Assembly (NCBI GenBank): GCA_016713585.1
Contig: JADJOV010000025.1
Location: 1 to 64,000, forward strand
Source: Bdellovibrionales bacterium
GTDB lineage: Bacteria > Bdellovibrionota > Bdellovibrionia > Bdellovibrionales > Bdellovibrionaceae
DNA length: 64,000 nt
Reading direction: 5' to 3'
This document shows positions 36,397-46,640 of the stretch, piece after piece; position 1 is the stretch's first letter; every line of letters starts with the position of its first letter. The notes beneath the pieces are model-generated. The model made no database searches, was not told where the DNA came from, and worked only from the letters and a program-made list of their open reading frames with translations. A program made the translations under genes and the position numbers.

Positions 36397-37487
36397 TGGG
36401 TAAGCCAGCGAAGGTATTTTTTGGAAGTCTGCTTTTTTTTGGCATTGCTGCTTCTTCGCTGGGTGTTTATGTCTATCGTGAGTTTGTGCAGAACCCGGCC
36501 TCAGGAGATGACACTCCTGTGATCTATGAGGTGAGGACTGGTCAAAGCTTTCAAACAATCGCCCAAGACCTACAGGCTCGTGGAATAGTCAGAAACGCCA
36601 AGTTTTTCAACATCTACGCCCGCCTCAATGGCGAAAGATCTAGAGTTAAAGTCGGTGAATACGAATTCAAAACCAGCATGCGACCCTCTGCAGTTCTCTC
36701 TGTTTTAACCTCTGGGAAAAGTATTTTTCGAAAATTTACGGTTGTTGAAGGGCTCAGCATTTACGAAGTTGCAGAGCTTTATGAAAAACAGGGTTTTGGT
36801 TCTGCCGAGAATTTCTTAAAGACAGTTCGTGATCCTCAGCTCATACTGGCGCTCCTTGGTCCTCCTAATTCCGAAGAAAGAATCGATAGCCTTGAGGGTT
36901 ATCTGTTTCCAGAAACCTATCAAATCACCAAATACACGACCACCAAGGAATTGGTCACGTCCATGACCCAGTTGTTCCTCAAGGAATATGAGTTAGTTCG
37001 TCAGAATTTTACGACAGAATTGACTACCTGGAGTCGACACCGAATAGTCACCCTTGCAAGCCTTATCGAAAAAGAGACGGGTGCCTCTTTTGAAAGAGAA
37101 AAAATTTCCTCTGTGTTTCACAATCGTCTTAAAAAAGGAATGAAACTGCAGACTGATCCAACAATTATCTATGGAAAGGCACAGGAATCCGGCAAAATTG
37201 AACTCAATATTACTCGTAAGGATCTGCTTGATCCAACCGCCTATAATACATATGTCATAAGTGGAATGCCTCCTGGTCCGATCGCGAACCCAGGCCGAGC
37301 CTCTCTACAGGCTGTCTTCCAGCCAGAGAAATCAAATTTTTTGTACTTTGTTAGCAAAAACGATGGAACCCAAGTTTTTTCTGAGTCCTACGAACAACAT
37401 AACCGTGCCGTTCAAAAGTATCAGGTCGATCCAAAAGGTCGAGAAAATAAATCGTGGCGAGATCTAAACCGTCAAAGCGATAGGTAA
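36396..37487 (+). CDS. mltG: Endolytic murein transglycosylase MltG (YceG-like)
   Basis: A membrane anchor (VFFGSLLFFGIAASSLGVYV) leads into a LysM-like lobe (VIYEVRTGQSFQTIAQDLQA) and the YceG catalytic domain: SLEGYLFPETYQI, TLASLIEKETGASFEREKIS (catalytic glutamate in I-E-K-E-T), VFHNRLKKGMKLQTDPTIIY and YVISGMPPGPIANPGRASLQ. The length of 363 is normal. It cuts nascent glycan strands in the periplasm. Its coupling to an amino-acid catabolism operon is unusual. It converges on the sensor-kinase gene, overlapping it by 24 bases. Confidence 0.96.
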   Translation: MGKPAKVFFGSLLFFGIAASSLGVYVYREFVQNPASGDDTPVIYEVRTGQSFQTIAQDLQARGIVRNAKFFNIYARLNGERSRVKVGEYEFKTSMRPSAVLSVLTSGKSIFRKFTVVEGLSIYEVAELYEKQGFGSAENFLKTVRDPQLILALLGPPNSEERIDSLEGYLFPETYQITKYTTTKELVTSMTQLFLKEYELVRQNFTTELTTWSRHRIVTLASLIEKETGASFEREKISSVFHNRLKKGMKLQTDPTIIYGKAQESGKIELNITRKDLLDPTAYNTYVISGMPPGPIANPGRASLQAVFQPEKSNFLYFVSKNDGTQVFSESYEQHNRAVQKYQVDPKGRENKSWRDLNRQSDR

Positions 37488-38943
37488 ACTGACCGAAAAA
37501 GTCGTTGCACCTGGGTTTGATGTGAATTGAATATCACCACCATGAGCCTTGATAATTCCCCGAGCCACACTCAACCCAAGACCTGTTCCTTGTCCAACAT
37601 CTTTTGTCGTAAAAAACGGATCAAATATCTGTTCCTTGATGGCTTCGTTAACACCCTTCCCATTGTCGATAATCAAAATTTGTACTTGTTGCCCCAGAAC
37701 CTGATACTTCACATTAATTTTTCGCTCTGGCACTCCATATGTCGCCTCAATTGCATTATCGATAATGTTAAATAGAGCCTGCGAAAGCTCACTCTTCTGT
37801 CCATTAATAGAGATTTCAGGCGGAGGATCCATCTCAAAATGAATTTCCTGAGACTTCATTTTTTCATTAAAAAAGATCGCCGTAAATTCCACTAACTCCC
37901 CGATAGAAAATACCTCCGGATCTTCAACGGCTCGAGACCGCGAAAAGTGTTGAAGACCTCGCACGATATTTCGAATTCTCGCATTCATTTCCGAAACTTT
38001 CTCAATACAGGCATTTATCAACCCTGAAGAATCAGCCTCGGGATGTTTTGTCAGGTAGTTTTGAATTTTGAAAACTTGACCACCTGAAATTGTCAGCGGA
38101 TTGTTAATCTCATGGGCAACACCCGAGGCCATACTTCCAAGAAATGCTAATCTTTCGGAATTTAGAGCCTTGGCCCGCTCGACTGATAGCTCACCTTGAG
38201 TCTCGCGGAGTTTATCGAGTGTTGCTTTAAGGTTTTCTTGTTCAATTTTCAGTTTCAGGGAATTTTCGATATCGCGAATCAACATTTTGGATAATTTCCG
38301 ACTAGTTGAAAGCTGATAAAAGAATAGAATCAATAAAAAATCCAGGAATAGCAATAGCCTGGGTTGGCAGATGTCCATCAAAAACTCGATATAGATAAAT
38401 CAAAGCAGGAAATAAGAGACAACAAATGAAAAAATAGGCCTGAATGATTGGAATGGTAATCAGCGCCACAGGAGCCACCGATGTAAAGCCCATGATAAGA
38501 GCGAGGGCCACAAGTCTTTCGATTCCATCAATTTTCGAATACCAAGCATCCAAGCAAAAGCCCATACCCCAAAAGGTGGAGTTTAAAATCACAGCCACCT
38601 TGACGTACTTTTCATTAGCATAAATGCTGATTTTGTTTTTAACCCCAAGATAAGAAAGGACACCTCGAAATGTAGTTGCTATTGCGATCCCTACTCCGAG
38701 CACAAACATTGGACCAGCTAAAACTGTCGTTCCAAACTGGTAAATTATTCCCATGAATGTCAATACGAATATCGACCCAAGGGATGACGGCAGGCTTCTC
38801 TCAAAATGCTCACGAACTAAAATCGCCTTCACTCGATTTCTGATATTGAAATTTGAATCCGAACTGGGTTCCAGATTAAGATCTAGATTAGGAATTGGAT
38901 CTAAATTTGGTTCTGATTTTAAACTCAAGTCTTGGCCCTTCAA
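37464..38943 (-). CDS. Membrane-bound sensor histidine kinase, frame broken near 38340
   Basis: The N-terminus is acidic and repetitive (PNLDPIPNLDLNLEPSS). About six transmembrane helices follow, organised as a membrane sensor rather than a periplasmic domain. The break lies in the last helix; joining PGF to LLILFFYQLSTSRKLSKMLI restores it. A coiled coil leads to the H-box GVAHEINNPLTISGG, N-box NIIDNAIEA, G1 IIDNGKGVN, F-box FDPFFTTK and G2 GTGLGLSVARGI. It belongs to the NtrB-like HisKA group. No regulator gene adjoins it. The start TTG 38943 is poorly supported. Confidence 0.85.
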
Positions 38944-39004
38944 ATAATTTAGTCCATTCTCATTCTAAAGAAGTCCTCCAATGGAATGCAAGCAGTCAGT
39001 GAAC

Positions 39005-39445
39005 TCAAAATGAGGGCGGTGCTTCCATCCGATTAAAAGTGCGAATGGTTGGGTCATATTTGAATGCGTTAAGCCGAGGAACGCCTTGATCATCGAAAGT
39101 TGCAGACAGAATTTCGGTAAACCCATCTGAGTCAATATCAGCCAAAACTAAATTGGTAGCATTTCCGCGAAAGGTAAAATATCCGTCAATTCTTTCTTGA
39201 AGATCTATTTTTTGATTGAGGACAAACTCCTTGCCTCCATCCACACTCGAGAATATTTCAAGACTGATATCTTCCCCAGTTCTGATCTTAAATATTTTGA
39301 ATGGAGGTCCCCCAGCCTGAATAGGACCTTCCGTTTTAGCCAGAATAGTCCTTTCATCACCAACCAATGCATTTTTTAGACTCTGCCGCCAACGCGGATT
39401 TATGGCTACGACGCTGAGGGACGCTGCCGTCAATATAAGAACCAC
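39005..39445 (-). CDS. Exported protein with FG-GAP/VCBS-like motif
   Basis: An N-terminal hydrophobic signal (VLILTAASLSVVAI) precedes a beta-rich region that ends in LVLADIDSDGFTEILSATFD, the D-x-D-x-D-G-x-x-E/D calcium loop of FG-GAP or VCBS repeats. At 146 residues only one repeat is present. GTG 39445 is the visible start; adding one G to the GGG upstream would extend it to ATG with GIKDNF, a likelier signal start. It is transcribed away from the nitroreductase gene. The function is unknown. Confidence 0.55.
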   Translation of the reverse strand: MVLILTAASLSVVAINPRWRQSLKNALVGDERTILAKTEGPIQAGGPPFKIFKIRTGEDISLEIFSSVDGGKEFVLNQKIDLQERIDGYFTFRGNATNLVLADIDSDGFTEILSATFDDQGVPRLNAFKYDPTIRTFNRMEAPPSF

Positions 39446-39490
39446 AAAATTATCTTTAATCCCATGATTTTATTGTGCCACAATTCATTC

Positions 39491-40093
39491 ATGATAAACA
39501 AAGAAGAATTCTACAACTTAGTCGAATCCCGTCAGTCAATCCGCAAGTATCGACCCGAGTCCCCACCGAGAGACGTTGTGGAACGAATCCTCGGTGCAGG
39601 CCTGCAGGCACCCTCGGGCAAAAATAGACAAAATTGGCGCTTCTTTGTTGTCCAGGGGACCAAACGGGATGAATACCTTGCTCTTTCCCAAAAATCTTGG
39701 CTTGGAATCAAGGACATCCTCAAATCAAAACTGAAACCCAGGCTCTATGATTTCACAGAAAGGTTCTTTTTCACTCTCGGTGAGGCTCCTATTGTTGTTT
39801 TTTGTTATTCCCACAATTCCCTGACGAAAGATACCTGACAAGCCTTGGAAGTGTTTACATGGCTGTTGAAAATATCAATTTAGCCTGCTTAGTCGAGGGT
39901 CTCGGATGTTGCACTATGGGTGCACCCTTAGAGATCAGGGAGGAAGTTGATGATTTTTTGGGGATCAAACGCTTGCCCGAAGGCCAATCTGGTGAGCTAG
40001 AACTTCTATGTGCGGTCGTCATGGGATACCCCTGACCATAGTCCACCAAAGGCACCTCGCCAGACTGAAGGAAGAATCACTTGGATCTCATAA
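39491..40093 (+). CDS. Nitroreductase-family FMN oxidoreductase, frame broken twice
   Basis: The start EEFYNLVESRQSIRKYRPES and LGAGLQAPSGKNRQNWRFFV are typical FMN-binding segments of the nitroreductase fold. The frame shifts near 39815 (PIVVFCYSHNS to ERYLTSLGSVYMAVENINLA), and GLGCCTMGAPL completes the second half. A further break at the C4 of GGATACCCC joins VVMGYP to DHSPPKAPRQTEGRITWIS, giving an end at 40093. The product would be about 200 residues. It reduces nitro or quinone substrates with NAD(P)H; the physiological substrate is unknown. Confidence 0.8.
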
Positions 40094-40149
40094 GGACTGG
40101 CGAAAGTTCTTGAACTTCCTTGCGCATTAGGCGATACCCCTAGGAATAA

Positions 40150-41244
40150 ATGCATCGTCCCATCCACAATCCCGTTGAGGCTCTCAGAAAGAATCCATTT
40201 GTGCTAGCCCCAATGGCCGGCATAACTGATCACGCCTTTCGTTCTTTTATGAAAGCCAAATCTGCCGGGGTTGTCGTCACCGAATTAGTGAGCGCCATGG
40301 CGGTCGAGCATCAATCTCAAAAGTCTTTCGATATCATGAGCTTTGACTCGTCCCAACATCCTATTGGCATTCAGCTCTTTGGGGAGGATCCTGACATTAT
40401 GGCTAATGCTGCTCAAGCGGTCGAGGATGCGGGCGCCGACTTTGTAGATCTCAATTTTGGATGCCCAGTTCCCAAGGTGGTCAAAAAAGGGGGAGGGTCA
40501 GCCATTCTCAAAGATCTCCGCGCCCTTAAAAAGGTTCTTCGAACAGTTAAGTCTGCGATTAATATTCCTCTCACAATTAAAATTCGCACTGGATGGGATG
40601 CGCAGATGAGAAATTCTTTCGACGTCTGCGCCCTTGCCGCAGACGAGGGCGTCAGCTGGGTTGCCATCCATGGACGAACTCGGGCCCAAGGATATTCAGG
40701 CGTTGCCGATTGGAATTATATTGCGGAGGTCAAGGCTAAAGCCCAGCTTCCAGTCTTGGGAAATGGCGATATCACCTCGGCAAAAATCGCAGTTCAAAGA
40801 CTTAAAGAGTCCGGCTGCGATGGGGTTCTTATCGGGCGGGGATGCTTAAAGAATCCCTTCATTTTTGAAGATGCTATGGCGCTTTGGAAGAAGGAAGCTC
40901 CTTCCACATCCCAGCGAAGCATGGCGGATCTCTTTCGTGAGCTCGAACGAAATTTGGTCAGCCATTGTGATGACTATATTGTTCCACTGCAGCTCAAAAA
41001 ATTTGCCGCCTGGTACTCAGCAGGTTACCCAGGAGCCGCCCTTTTTCGAAAATTGATTTTTCAAATGAAAACTCATGACGAAATCATGTCTTTCGCATTA
41101 CAATTCTTTCACTCTATAACTTTGTCTGCGCAAGAAGACACGAGTCAGGAAGAATTTTTGATGGGCGGGCATGGAGAGCTGAAGCGAATTTACTCATACG
41201 AATTGCAGTCAGAAAACTTAAGAATGTATTTAGAACTAAAATGA
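40150..41244 (+). CDS. dusB: tRNA-dihydrouridine synthase (DusB-like)
   Basis: FMN enzyme reducing uridine in the tRNA D-loop. It has the family opening FVLAPMAGITDHAFRSFM, the active-site cysteine in DFVDLNFGCPVPKVVKKGG, then TIKIRTGWD, VAIHGRTRAQGYSG and LIGRGCLKNPFIFE. The C-terminal helical domain recognises tRNA. The length of 364 is normal. An AGGA precedes ATG 40150. typA follows 32 bases downstream and may be co-transcribed. Confidence 0.93.
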   Translation: MHRPIHNPVEALRKNPFVLAPMAGITDHAFRSFMKAKSAGVVVTELVSAMAVEHQSQKSFDIMSFDSSQHPIGIQLFGEDPDIMANAAQAVEDAGADFVDLNFGCPVPKVVKKGGGSAILKDLRALKKVLRTVKSAINIPLTIKIRTGWDAQMRNSFDVCALAADEGVSWVAIHGRTRAQGYSGVADWNYIAEVKAKAQLPVLGNGDITSAKIAVQRLKESGCDGVLIGRGCLKNPFIFEDAMALWKKEAPSTSQRSMADLFRELERNLVSHCDDYIVPLQLKKFAAWYSAGYPGAALFRKLIFQMKTHDEIMSFALQFFHSITLSAQEDTSQEEFLMGGHGELKRIYSYELQSENLRMYLELK

Positions 41245-41276
41245 ACAGAAATTAAGAAAAGGAATAGGCGCACTTT

Positions 41277-43097
41277 ATGTTTGATCCAAAGAAAATCAGA
41301 AACATTGCTATCATCGCTCACGTCGATCACGGCAAAACAACCCTAGTTGATCACCTCATTCGCCAAGCTGGCACTTTTCGCGAAAATCAGCAGGTTGAAG
41401 AGCGCTTGATGGATTCAATGGATTTAGAAAAAGAGCGCGGAATCACGATTGCGGCAAAAAATGCTTCCTACATGTATAAGGAACACAAAATCAATATCGT
41501 CGATACGCCGGGACACTCGGACTTCGGCGGAGAAGTTGAGCGGATTCTGAACATGGTGGACGGGGCCATCCTTTTGGTTGATGCCTCTGAAGGTCCACTT
41601 CCGCAAACTCGCTTTGTTCTTAAGAAGGCCCTGGAGCAGAACCTTAAGGTCATCGTTTGTATCAATAAAATTGACCGACCGGACTCACGAATTCAAGAAG
41701 TGCATAACGAAATTTTTGACTTGTTTATTGATCTTGATGCAACAGAAGAACAATGTGACTTCAAAACGATCTATGCGATTGCTCGTGAGGGAATGGCCAC
41801 ATTAGATCCGGCAGTAAAAACCACCTCTCTTGAGGTGCTCTATGATGCCATTATTGACTTGGTGCCACCGCCGAAGATTGAGGTCAATGCGCCACTGCAG
41901 ATTATGGTTTCAAATATCTCGTACAACGACTATGTCGGTCGGCTCGCTATCGGTCGAGTGCGCGCCGGTAAAATCAAAGTAAACGACGAAGTTCTCGTAG
42001 TACAAGATGCCGGAAAGACTTCGAAACTTAAAGTGAGTGCACTTTTTCAATACCACGTAAATAACCAAATCCAAGTTCAAGAAATTGGTGCAGGTGATAT
42101 TGCAATTGTGGCCGGAATGGAAAATTTTACGATTGGTGATACACTCACCGACCCGTTGGATCCTCGCCCGTTAAAAAGAATTGCCGTCGAAGAACCAACG
42201 GTCGGAATGATTTTTTCTGTCAACAATGGAGCTTTCGCGGGGCAGGACGGAAAGAACGTGACTTCTCGAAAAATCCTAGAGCGTCTTGAGAAGGAGCTTC
42301 TTCACAATGTGGCTATTCGGGTTGAAAAGACAGATGCCACAGATGCCTTTAAAGTGGTTGGTCGAGGCGAGCTGCAGTTGGCTGTTTTAATTGAGCAAAT
42401 GCGCAGGGAGGGTTACGAGCTTTTAGTTTCAAAACCTCAAGTTATTTTTAAAACCGTGGATGGAAAAAAGCTTGAACCCATGGAAATCGCCGTCATAGAT
42501 ATCGAGGACTCTTTCGTTGGTGCCGTCACCGAAAAATTGGGAATCAGAAAGGGAATCATGAGTAACATGGTTCAGAAAGGCTCTGGACGAACTCGACTTG
42601 AATTTAGAATTCCTTCGCGTGGACTCATTGGCTATAGGTCAGAATTCCTGACGGATACACGAGGGACCGGTCTTCTCAATACTCAATTTGATGGTTGGGA
42701 TGACTATAAAGGAGATATTTTCTCGCGAAGTACTGGGGCCATGATCTCAGATCGCAAAGGGATGGCGACAGCCTACGCGATTTGGAATCTGCAGGAGCGT
42801 GGCACCATGTTTGTCACCCATCAAACAGAGGTCTATGAAGGCATGATTGTGGGTGAGAACGCAAAAGAAAATGATATGGAAGTGAATATCACTCGAGAAA
42901 AGAAACTCACCAACGTTCGGGCGTCTGGCAGCGACGAGGCTATTCGTATCGTTCCAGTTCGTCCCATGACTCTCGAGAAGGGAATGGAATGGATTCGCGA
43001 CAATGAACTTATCGAGGTGACTCCTCACTTTATTCGACTCCGCTGTCGAGAATTAGACCCTCACAAGCGAGGTCGATCCGTGAAAGAAAGCGAGTAA
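41277..43097 (+). CDS. typA: Ribosome-associated GTPase TypA/BipA
   Basis: The 606-residue translational GTPase is related to EF-G and helps 50S assembly and stress adaptation. The G motifs are AHVDHGKTTLVDHL (G1), RGITI (G2), IVDTPGHSDFGGEVERIL (G3) and INKIDRP (G4). Domain V and the BipA-specific C-terminus (RIPSRGLIGYRSEFLTDTRG, REKKLTNVRASGSDEAIRIV) are present. The length is normal and the frame is intact, one of the longest unbroken genes here. Its stop overlaps the ABC ATPase start (TAATG). Confidence 0.98.
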   Translation: MFDPKKIRNIAIIAHVDHGKTTLVDHLIRQAGTFRENQQVEERLMDSMDLEKERGITIAAKNASYMYKEHKINIVDTPGHSDFGGEVERILNMVDGAILLVDASEGPLPQTRFVLKKALEQNLKVIVCINKIDRPDSRIQEVHNEIFDLFIDLDATEEQCDFKTIYAIAREGMATLDPAVKTTSLEVLYDAIIDLVPPPKIEVNAPLQIMVSNISYNDYVGRLAIGRVRAGKIKVNDEVLVVQDAGKTSKLKVSALFQYHVNNQIQVQEIGAGDIAIVAGMENFTIGDTLTDPLDPRPLKRIAVEEPTVGMIFSVNNGAFAGQDGKNVTSRKILERLEKELLHNVAIRVEKTDATDAFKVVGRGELQLAVLIEQMRREGYELLVSKPQVIFKTVDGKKLEPMEIAVIDIEDSFVGAVTEKLGIRKGIMSNMVQKGSGRTRLEFRIPSRGLIGYRSEFLTDTRGTGLLNTQFDGWDDYKGDIFSRSTGAMISDRKGMATAYAIWNLQERGTMFVTHQTEVYEGMIVGENAKENDMEVNITREKKLTNVRASGSDEAIRIVPVRPMTLEKGMEWIRDNELIEVTPHFIRLRCRELDPHKRGRSVKESE

Positions 43098-44029
43098 TGT
43101 CCGAACTGAGTGCCGTCGTCCAGATAAAGAATGTTGTCAAAAAATATGACGACAGAACTGCGCTAAACGGAATTTCTTTTGAAATTCGCAAAGGCGAATG
43201 TTTTGGCTTGCTTGGCCCCAATGGGGCTGGCAAATCGACGACCATGAAGTTAATGTATGGCTCTGCTCGCCTGACCAGTGGTGAAATGTATATCCTTGGT
43301 TTAAACGTTAAGAAGAATGAACGCGAAATCAAGTCTCGAATTGGGGTTGTGCCCCAAGATGATGGCCTTGACGTTGACCTCACTGTTCAGGAGAATTTAC
43401 TTATTTTTGCAAACTATCATCGGATCGATCGAAAAGTTGCCTACGATCGAACTCTGACATTGATTCGAATGATGAAGCTTGAAGACTACCAGGATCGCCC
43501 AGTCGAAGTATTGAGTGGTGGACTTCGCCGCAGATTGGCCATCGCTCGAGGATTGATTAATAATCCGGAAATTCTTTTTCTTGATGAACCCACAGCGGGG
43601 CTGGATCCTCAATCCCGACTATTTGTTTGGGATTTTTTTCAGCGACTCAAGGAAGAAAAGTCTACAATCGTCATGACCACTCATTATATGGAAGAAGCGG
43701 AAAGAATCTGCGACCGTATTGCAATCATCGATCAAGGGCGTATCCTTGATTTAGATTCACCAGATGCATTGATTCGAAAACATGTTGGAAAAGAAGTTGT
43801 CGAATTCGAATGCAGCCCGCAGGATTCCTCCTATTACACGGGTCGCCTAACGGCGGCCGGGTTCGCTTTTCAAGTCATGCATCGTTCGGTTTCGGTTCTT
43901 ATCGGGCACAATCAGGAAAGTCGCCAAGTGATGGGTCTTGTGGCAAGCGATAGAATCGTCATTCGCAAAGCCACACTCAATGACGTTTTCTTAAAGTTGG
44001 CAGGCCACCACCTTCGAGATCAATCATGA
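43097..44029 (+). CDS. ABC-2 exporter ATP-binding protein (NodI-like)
   Basis: The 310-residue ATPase has Walker A GLLGPNGAGKSTTMKLM, signature VLSGGLRRRLAIARGLI, Walker B ILFLDEPTAGLDPQ and the H-loop MTTHYMEEAERI. The C-terminal extension after the H-loop is as in NodI and daunorubicin-type exporters. It pairs with the permease starting four bases before its stop. Substrate is unknown. Confidence 0.93.
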   Translation: MSELSAVVQIKNVVKKYDDRTALNGISFEIRKGECFGLLGPNGAGKSTTMKLMYGSARLTSGEMYILGLNVKKNEREIKSRIGVVPQDDGLDVDLTVQENLLIFANYHRIDRKVAYDRTLTLIRMMKLEDYQDRPVEVLSGGLRRRLAIARGLINNPEILFLDEPTAGLDPQSRLFVWDFFQRLKEEKSTIVMTTHYMEEAERICDRIAIIDQGRILDLDSPDALIRKHVGKEVVEFECSPQDSSYYTGRLTAAGFAFQVMHRSVSVLIGHNQESRQVMGLVASDRIVIRKATLNDVFLKLAGHHLRDQS

Positions 44030-44787
44030 TCTGGCGAGATGGTTTTTTTCGAGTTTGGCAACGCAATTTTTTCTATTTCCGAAAGACTTGGTCTGTGTCT
44101 TTATTTTGGATTGTGCTTGAGCCCCTCATGTATTTGGGTGCGATAGGCTACGGTCTTGGTTCTTTTGTCAACAATATGGAAGGACAGAGCTTCGTTGATT
44201 TTTATTTTCCGGGCTTACTTTGTTCGACGGCCATGATGGTTTCTTTTTTTGAAGGAACCTATTCAAACTACACTAAACTCACTTACCAAAAATTATATTC
44301 AATAATTATGATTGCGCCTCTAAATCCCGACGAGATAGTTTACGGCGAGCTTTTATGGTCGACGACCAAGGGTCTCCTTGGTGTGATCGGGGTCGCCCTC
44401 GTTTCTTTCTTTTTTGGCCTCGTGGACTCATGGCGAATTTTGCCCGCACTGTTAGTGCTTTTACTGACTTCTTGGCTTTTTTCTTGTGCTGCCATGGTTA
44501 TGATATCTTATGCAAAAAATTATGATTCCTTCATATTCGCAACTTCTGGTTTGATTGTGCCTATGAGTCTGATCTCGGGAACCTATTTCCCGATTGAAAC
44601 CTTGCCAACAGCCATGAAGATAGTAGCCTATGCGCTGCCGCTGTCCCACAGCATTCATAGCGTTAGAATGATTCTGTCTGATTCGGTAAATTGGACTCTA
44701 GGGCTGCATCTAGGTTATTTAATCATTGTGAGTCTCGTCTTGATGAAGTGGTCTGTGCGAAGGATTACTGCACGGCTCTATTCGTAA
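44026..44787 (+). CDS. ABC-2 type permease (NodJ-like)
   Basis: The 253-residue protein has six predicted helices and the ABC-2 pattern: WIVLEPLMYLGAIGYGLGSF, PLNPDEIVYGELLWSTTKGL and SLISGTYFPIETLPTAMKIV, then LPLSHSIHSVR. This is the arrangement of NodJ and polysaccharide or lipid exporters. It is translationally coupled (ATGATC overlapping) to the ATPase. It converges with mtgA with only one base between the stops. Confidence 0.9.
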   Translation: MIWRDGFFRVWQRNFFYFRKTWSVSLFWIVLEPLMYLGAIGYGLGSFVNNMEGQSFVDFYFPGLLCSTAMMVSFFEGTYSNYTKLTYQKLYSIIMIAPLNPDEIVYGELLWSTTKGLLGVIGVALVSFFFGLVDSWRILPALLVLLLTSWLFSCAAMVMISYAKNYDSFIFATSGLIVPMSLISGTYFPIETLPTAMKIVAYALPLSHSIHSVRMILSDSVNWTLGLHLGYLIIVSLVLMKWSVRRITARLYS

Positions 44788-44788
44788 T

Positions 44789-45697
44789 TTATTGCTGATT
44801 TGAGGCGCCTGCTTCTGACTCTTTTTCTGTGCCTGTGCCTGTATCTGACTGTGTATCTGACTCTGACTCTGTTTCAAAATCCAAATTCTCGTCTGGTTCA
44901 AACTCCAATTTTGCTGGAGGCTTGCCAAAAAGATACTCGTAGTCAAACATGGCCGTCTCGAATTCGGCTTCAGTGATTCTCTGATAGCGATAAAGATCGT
45001 CAACGATTCGTGATAATCTGGACTTTGCAAAAGGTGATAGTTGCTTCTTGAAAAAAGAATGGCTGTATTTCACTGGACTTGGCAAAATCAACACCAGAAA
45101 GGCAGATTCCGGAACGTTCAAATTTGCCGGACTCTTCTTGAAATAGAATTCAGAAGCTGCCTTGATGCCATAGAGATTTTTTCCAAATTCAATTACATTG
45201 AGATAACGTTCCAAAATTTCGTTCTTTGTCAGGCTTGCTTCAATCTTGGAAGTGATTAGAGCCTCGAGTGCTTTTCTTGTCAGTGTTTTATCTTTACTTA
45301 AAAACATGTTTTTAGCCAACTGTTGAGTGATTGTTGAGCCGCCACGTTTGAATCTCCGTTTCTCCCAACTTTCCCTTGCATTCTTCTCTATGGATTCCCA
45401 ATCGAAACCTTTGTGCTGATAGAACGTAGAATCCTCACTGAGCACAATTGCCTTTTGAAGAAATTTCGAAATCTGCTTTAATGGCACATAGGTCTTGCTG
45501 CCAGGACACAAATTCACTTGGTACATTTTCGTCACTAGGCAACCTTGAATTTCAGCTGTTGACGGAATTCGCAAATACAATATTAAAGCTCCAACCGCCG
45601 CTAACGAGGTGAGAATCAAAAAAAACATAAAAAACATTCGCAGCCGCTTCATTTTTTGAGCAGTCCATGAGCTCTCATCCAGCTCACACTTTTTCAA
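44789..45697 (-). CDS. mtgA: Monofunctional peptidoglycan glycosyltransferase
   Basis: GT51 enzyme polymerising lipid II without a transpeptidase domain. After a membrane anchor (MFFMFFLILTSLAAVGALIL) come AIVLSEDSTFYQHKGFDW (catalytic Glu), RGGSTITQQLAKNMFLS, KIEASLTKNEILERYLNVIE and FGKNLYGIKAASEFYF. The C-terminal 40 residues are a D/E/S/T-rich low-complexity tail, unusual for MtgA and encoded by a repetitive C-T-G-A tract (44812-44872). TTG 45697 overlaps the epimerase end; ATG 45652 (MKRLRM) is an alternative start. Confidence 0.93.
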   Translation of the reverse strand: MKKCELDESSWTAQKMKRLRMFFMFFLILTSLAAVGALILYLRIPSTAEIQGCLVTKMYQVNLCPGSKTYVPLKQISKFLQKAIVLSEDSTFYQHKGFDWESIEKNARESWEKRRFKRGGSTITQQLAKNMFLSKDKTLTRKALEALITSKIEASLTKNEILERYLNVIEFGKNLYGIKAASEFYFKKSPANLNVPESAFLVLILPSPVKYSHSFFKKQLSPFAKSRLSRIVDDLYRYQRITEAEFETAMFDYEYLFGKPPAKLEFEPDENLDFETESESDTQSDTGTGTEKESEAGASNQQ

Positions 45698-46635
45698 TTG
45701 CTAGGCCAGATGAAGAAGGTCGAAATCCAAGCCCGTTTGCGCTTTTGTAGAGTCAAACCAGTGATAGAGGTGCGAAGTCCACGCATTCTCAAGACTGAAT
45801 GGCAATTTAACCCCAAGCGGAGCTAAATGGTCCCCGGCCCAACCAACCGCCCGCAACACAGGAAAAGGAACTGGCCAAGCGGGCGGAGCCACTCCTGCAA
45901 ATCCCGCAATGGTCTTAAATAGCTCTTGAATCGTCATGTTATCGCCACACAAAATATATCTCTCGCCAGAACGACCCTTTTTCCACGCTGAAATAATTCC
46001 TTCAATGACGTCCTCAACTGCAACAACGTTGACTCCACCAAGCGGATAAAAAGGCATTTGCCCCTTGGCCACCTTAATTTGAATTCCGCGGCTGCCTTTC
46101 TTAGCATCGCCCCCTCCATAGATTGTAGAAGGGTTCAAGATCACAGCCCGAAAACCACTCTTTGAACATTGCTCGCGCACATAGATCTCAGCGGCCCTTT
46201 TTGTCTCGAAATATCCAAGATTGAGCGGGGTTAAATTATATTCTGACTTTTCATTAAGGACCTGGTCCTTTGAGAACCCGGCACCAATGGCCACCACTGA
46301 GGACAAATAGACTAACTCAGGAATATTCAAATCCTTTAAAACGTTGACGACATTTCGCGTTCCACGAATATTGATTTCTTCCATCTTGGCGCGATCTGAA
46401 GCCCGATAGGCAATCAATCCCGCCAAATGAAAGATTACCTCTTGCCCTCGAAATGCGGCATACAAGGATTCAACGTCAGTAATATCTCCAAATTTTTTGC
46501 AATAGGTAAATCTTCGATCTCAGATATATCGCTTGATCCACGGATCAACACGGTCACTTTGTGCCCATCTTGACAAAGCCGCCGCGTGAGCCAACTTCCC
46601 AAGAATCCATTTGCTCCAGTCACAAGAACTTTCAT
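45684..46635 (-). CDS. NAD-dependent epimerase/dehydratase (extended SDR), frame broken twice
   Basis: The N-terminal frame has the Rossmann glycine motif VLVTGANGFLGSWLTRRLC. At a T-run near 46488 it shifts to the second frame, reading YAAFRGQEVIFHLAGLIAYR, VYLSSVVAIGAGF, GYFETKRAAEIYV (YxxxK), NPSTIYGGGD and the C-terminal cap. A second one-base shift near 45738 would change the odd end into LGFRPSSSGLAIEKV with a stop at 45684. The ~315 residues resemble dihydroflavonol-4-reductase-like or sterol/NAD-epimerase enzymes. The substrate is unknown. It is coupled to mtgA downstream. Confidence 0.8.
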
Positions 46636-46640
46636 TGAAT

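Noticed and set aside
37460..37490. Overlap of mltG and the kinase as a sign of frame error
   Set aside because: Both C-termini read naturally and a short convergent overlap is common, so no correction is needed.
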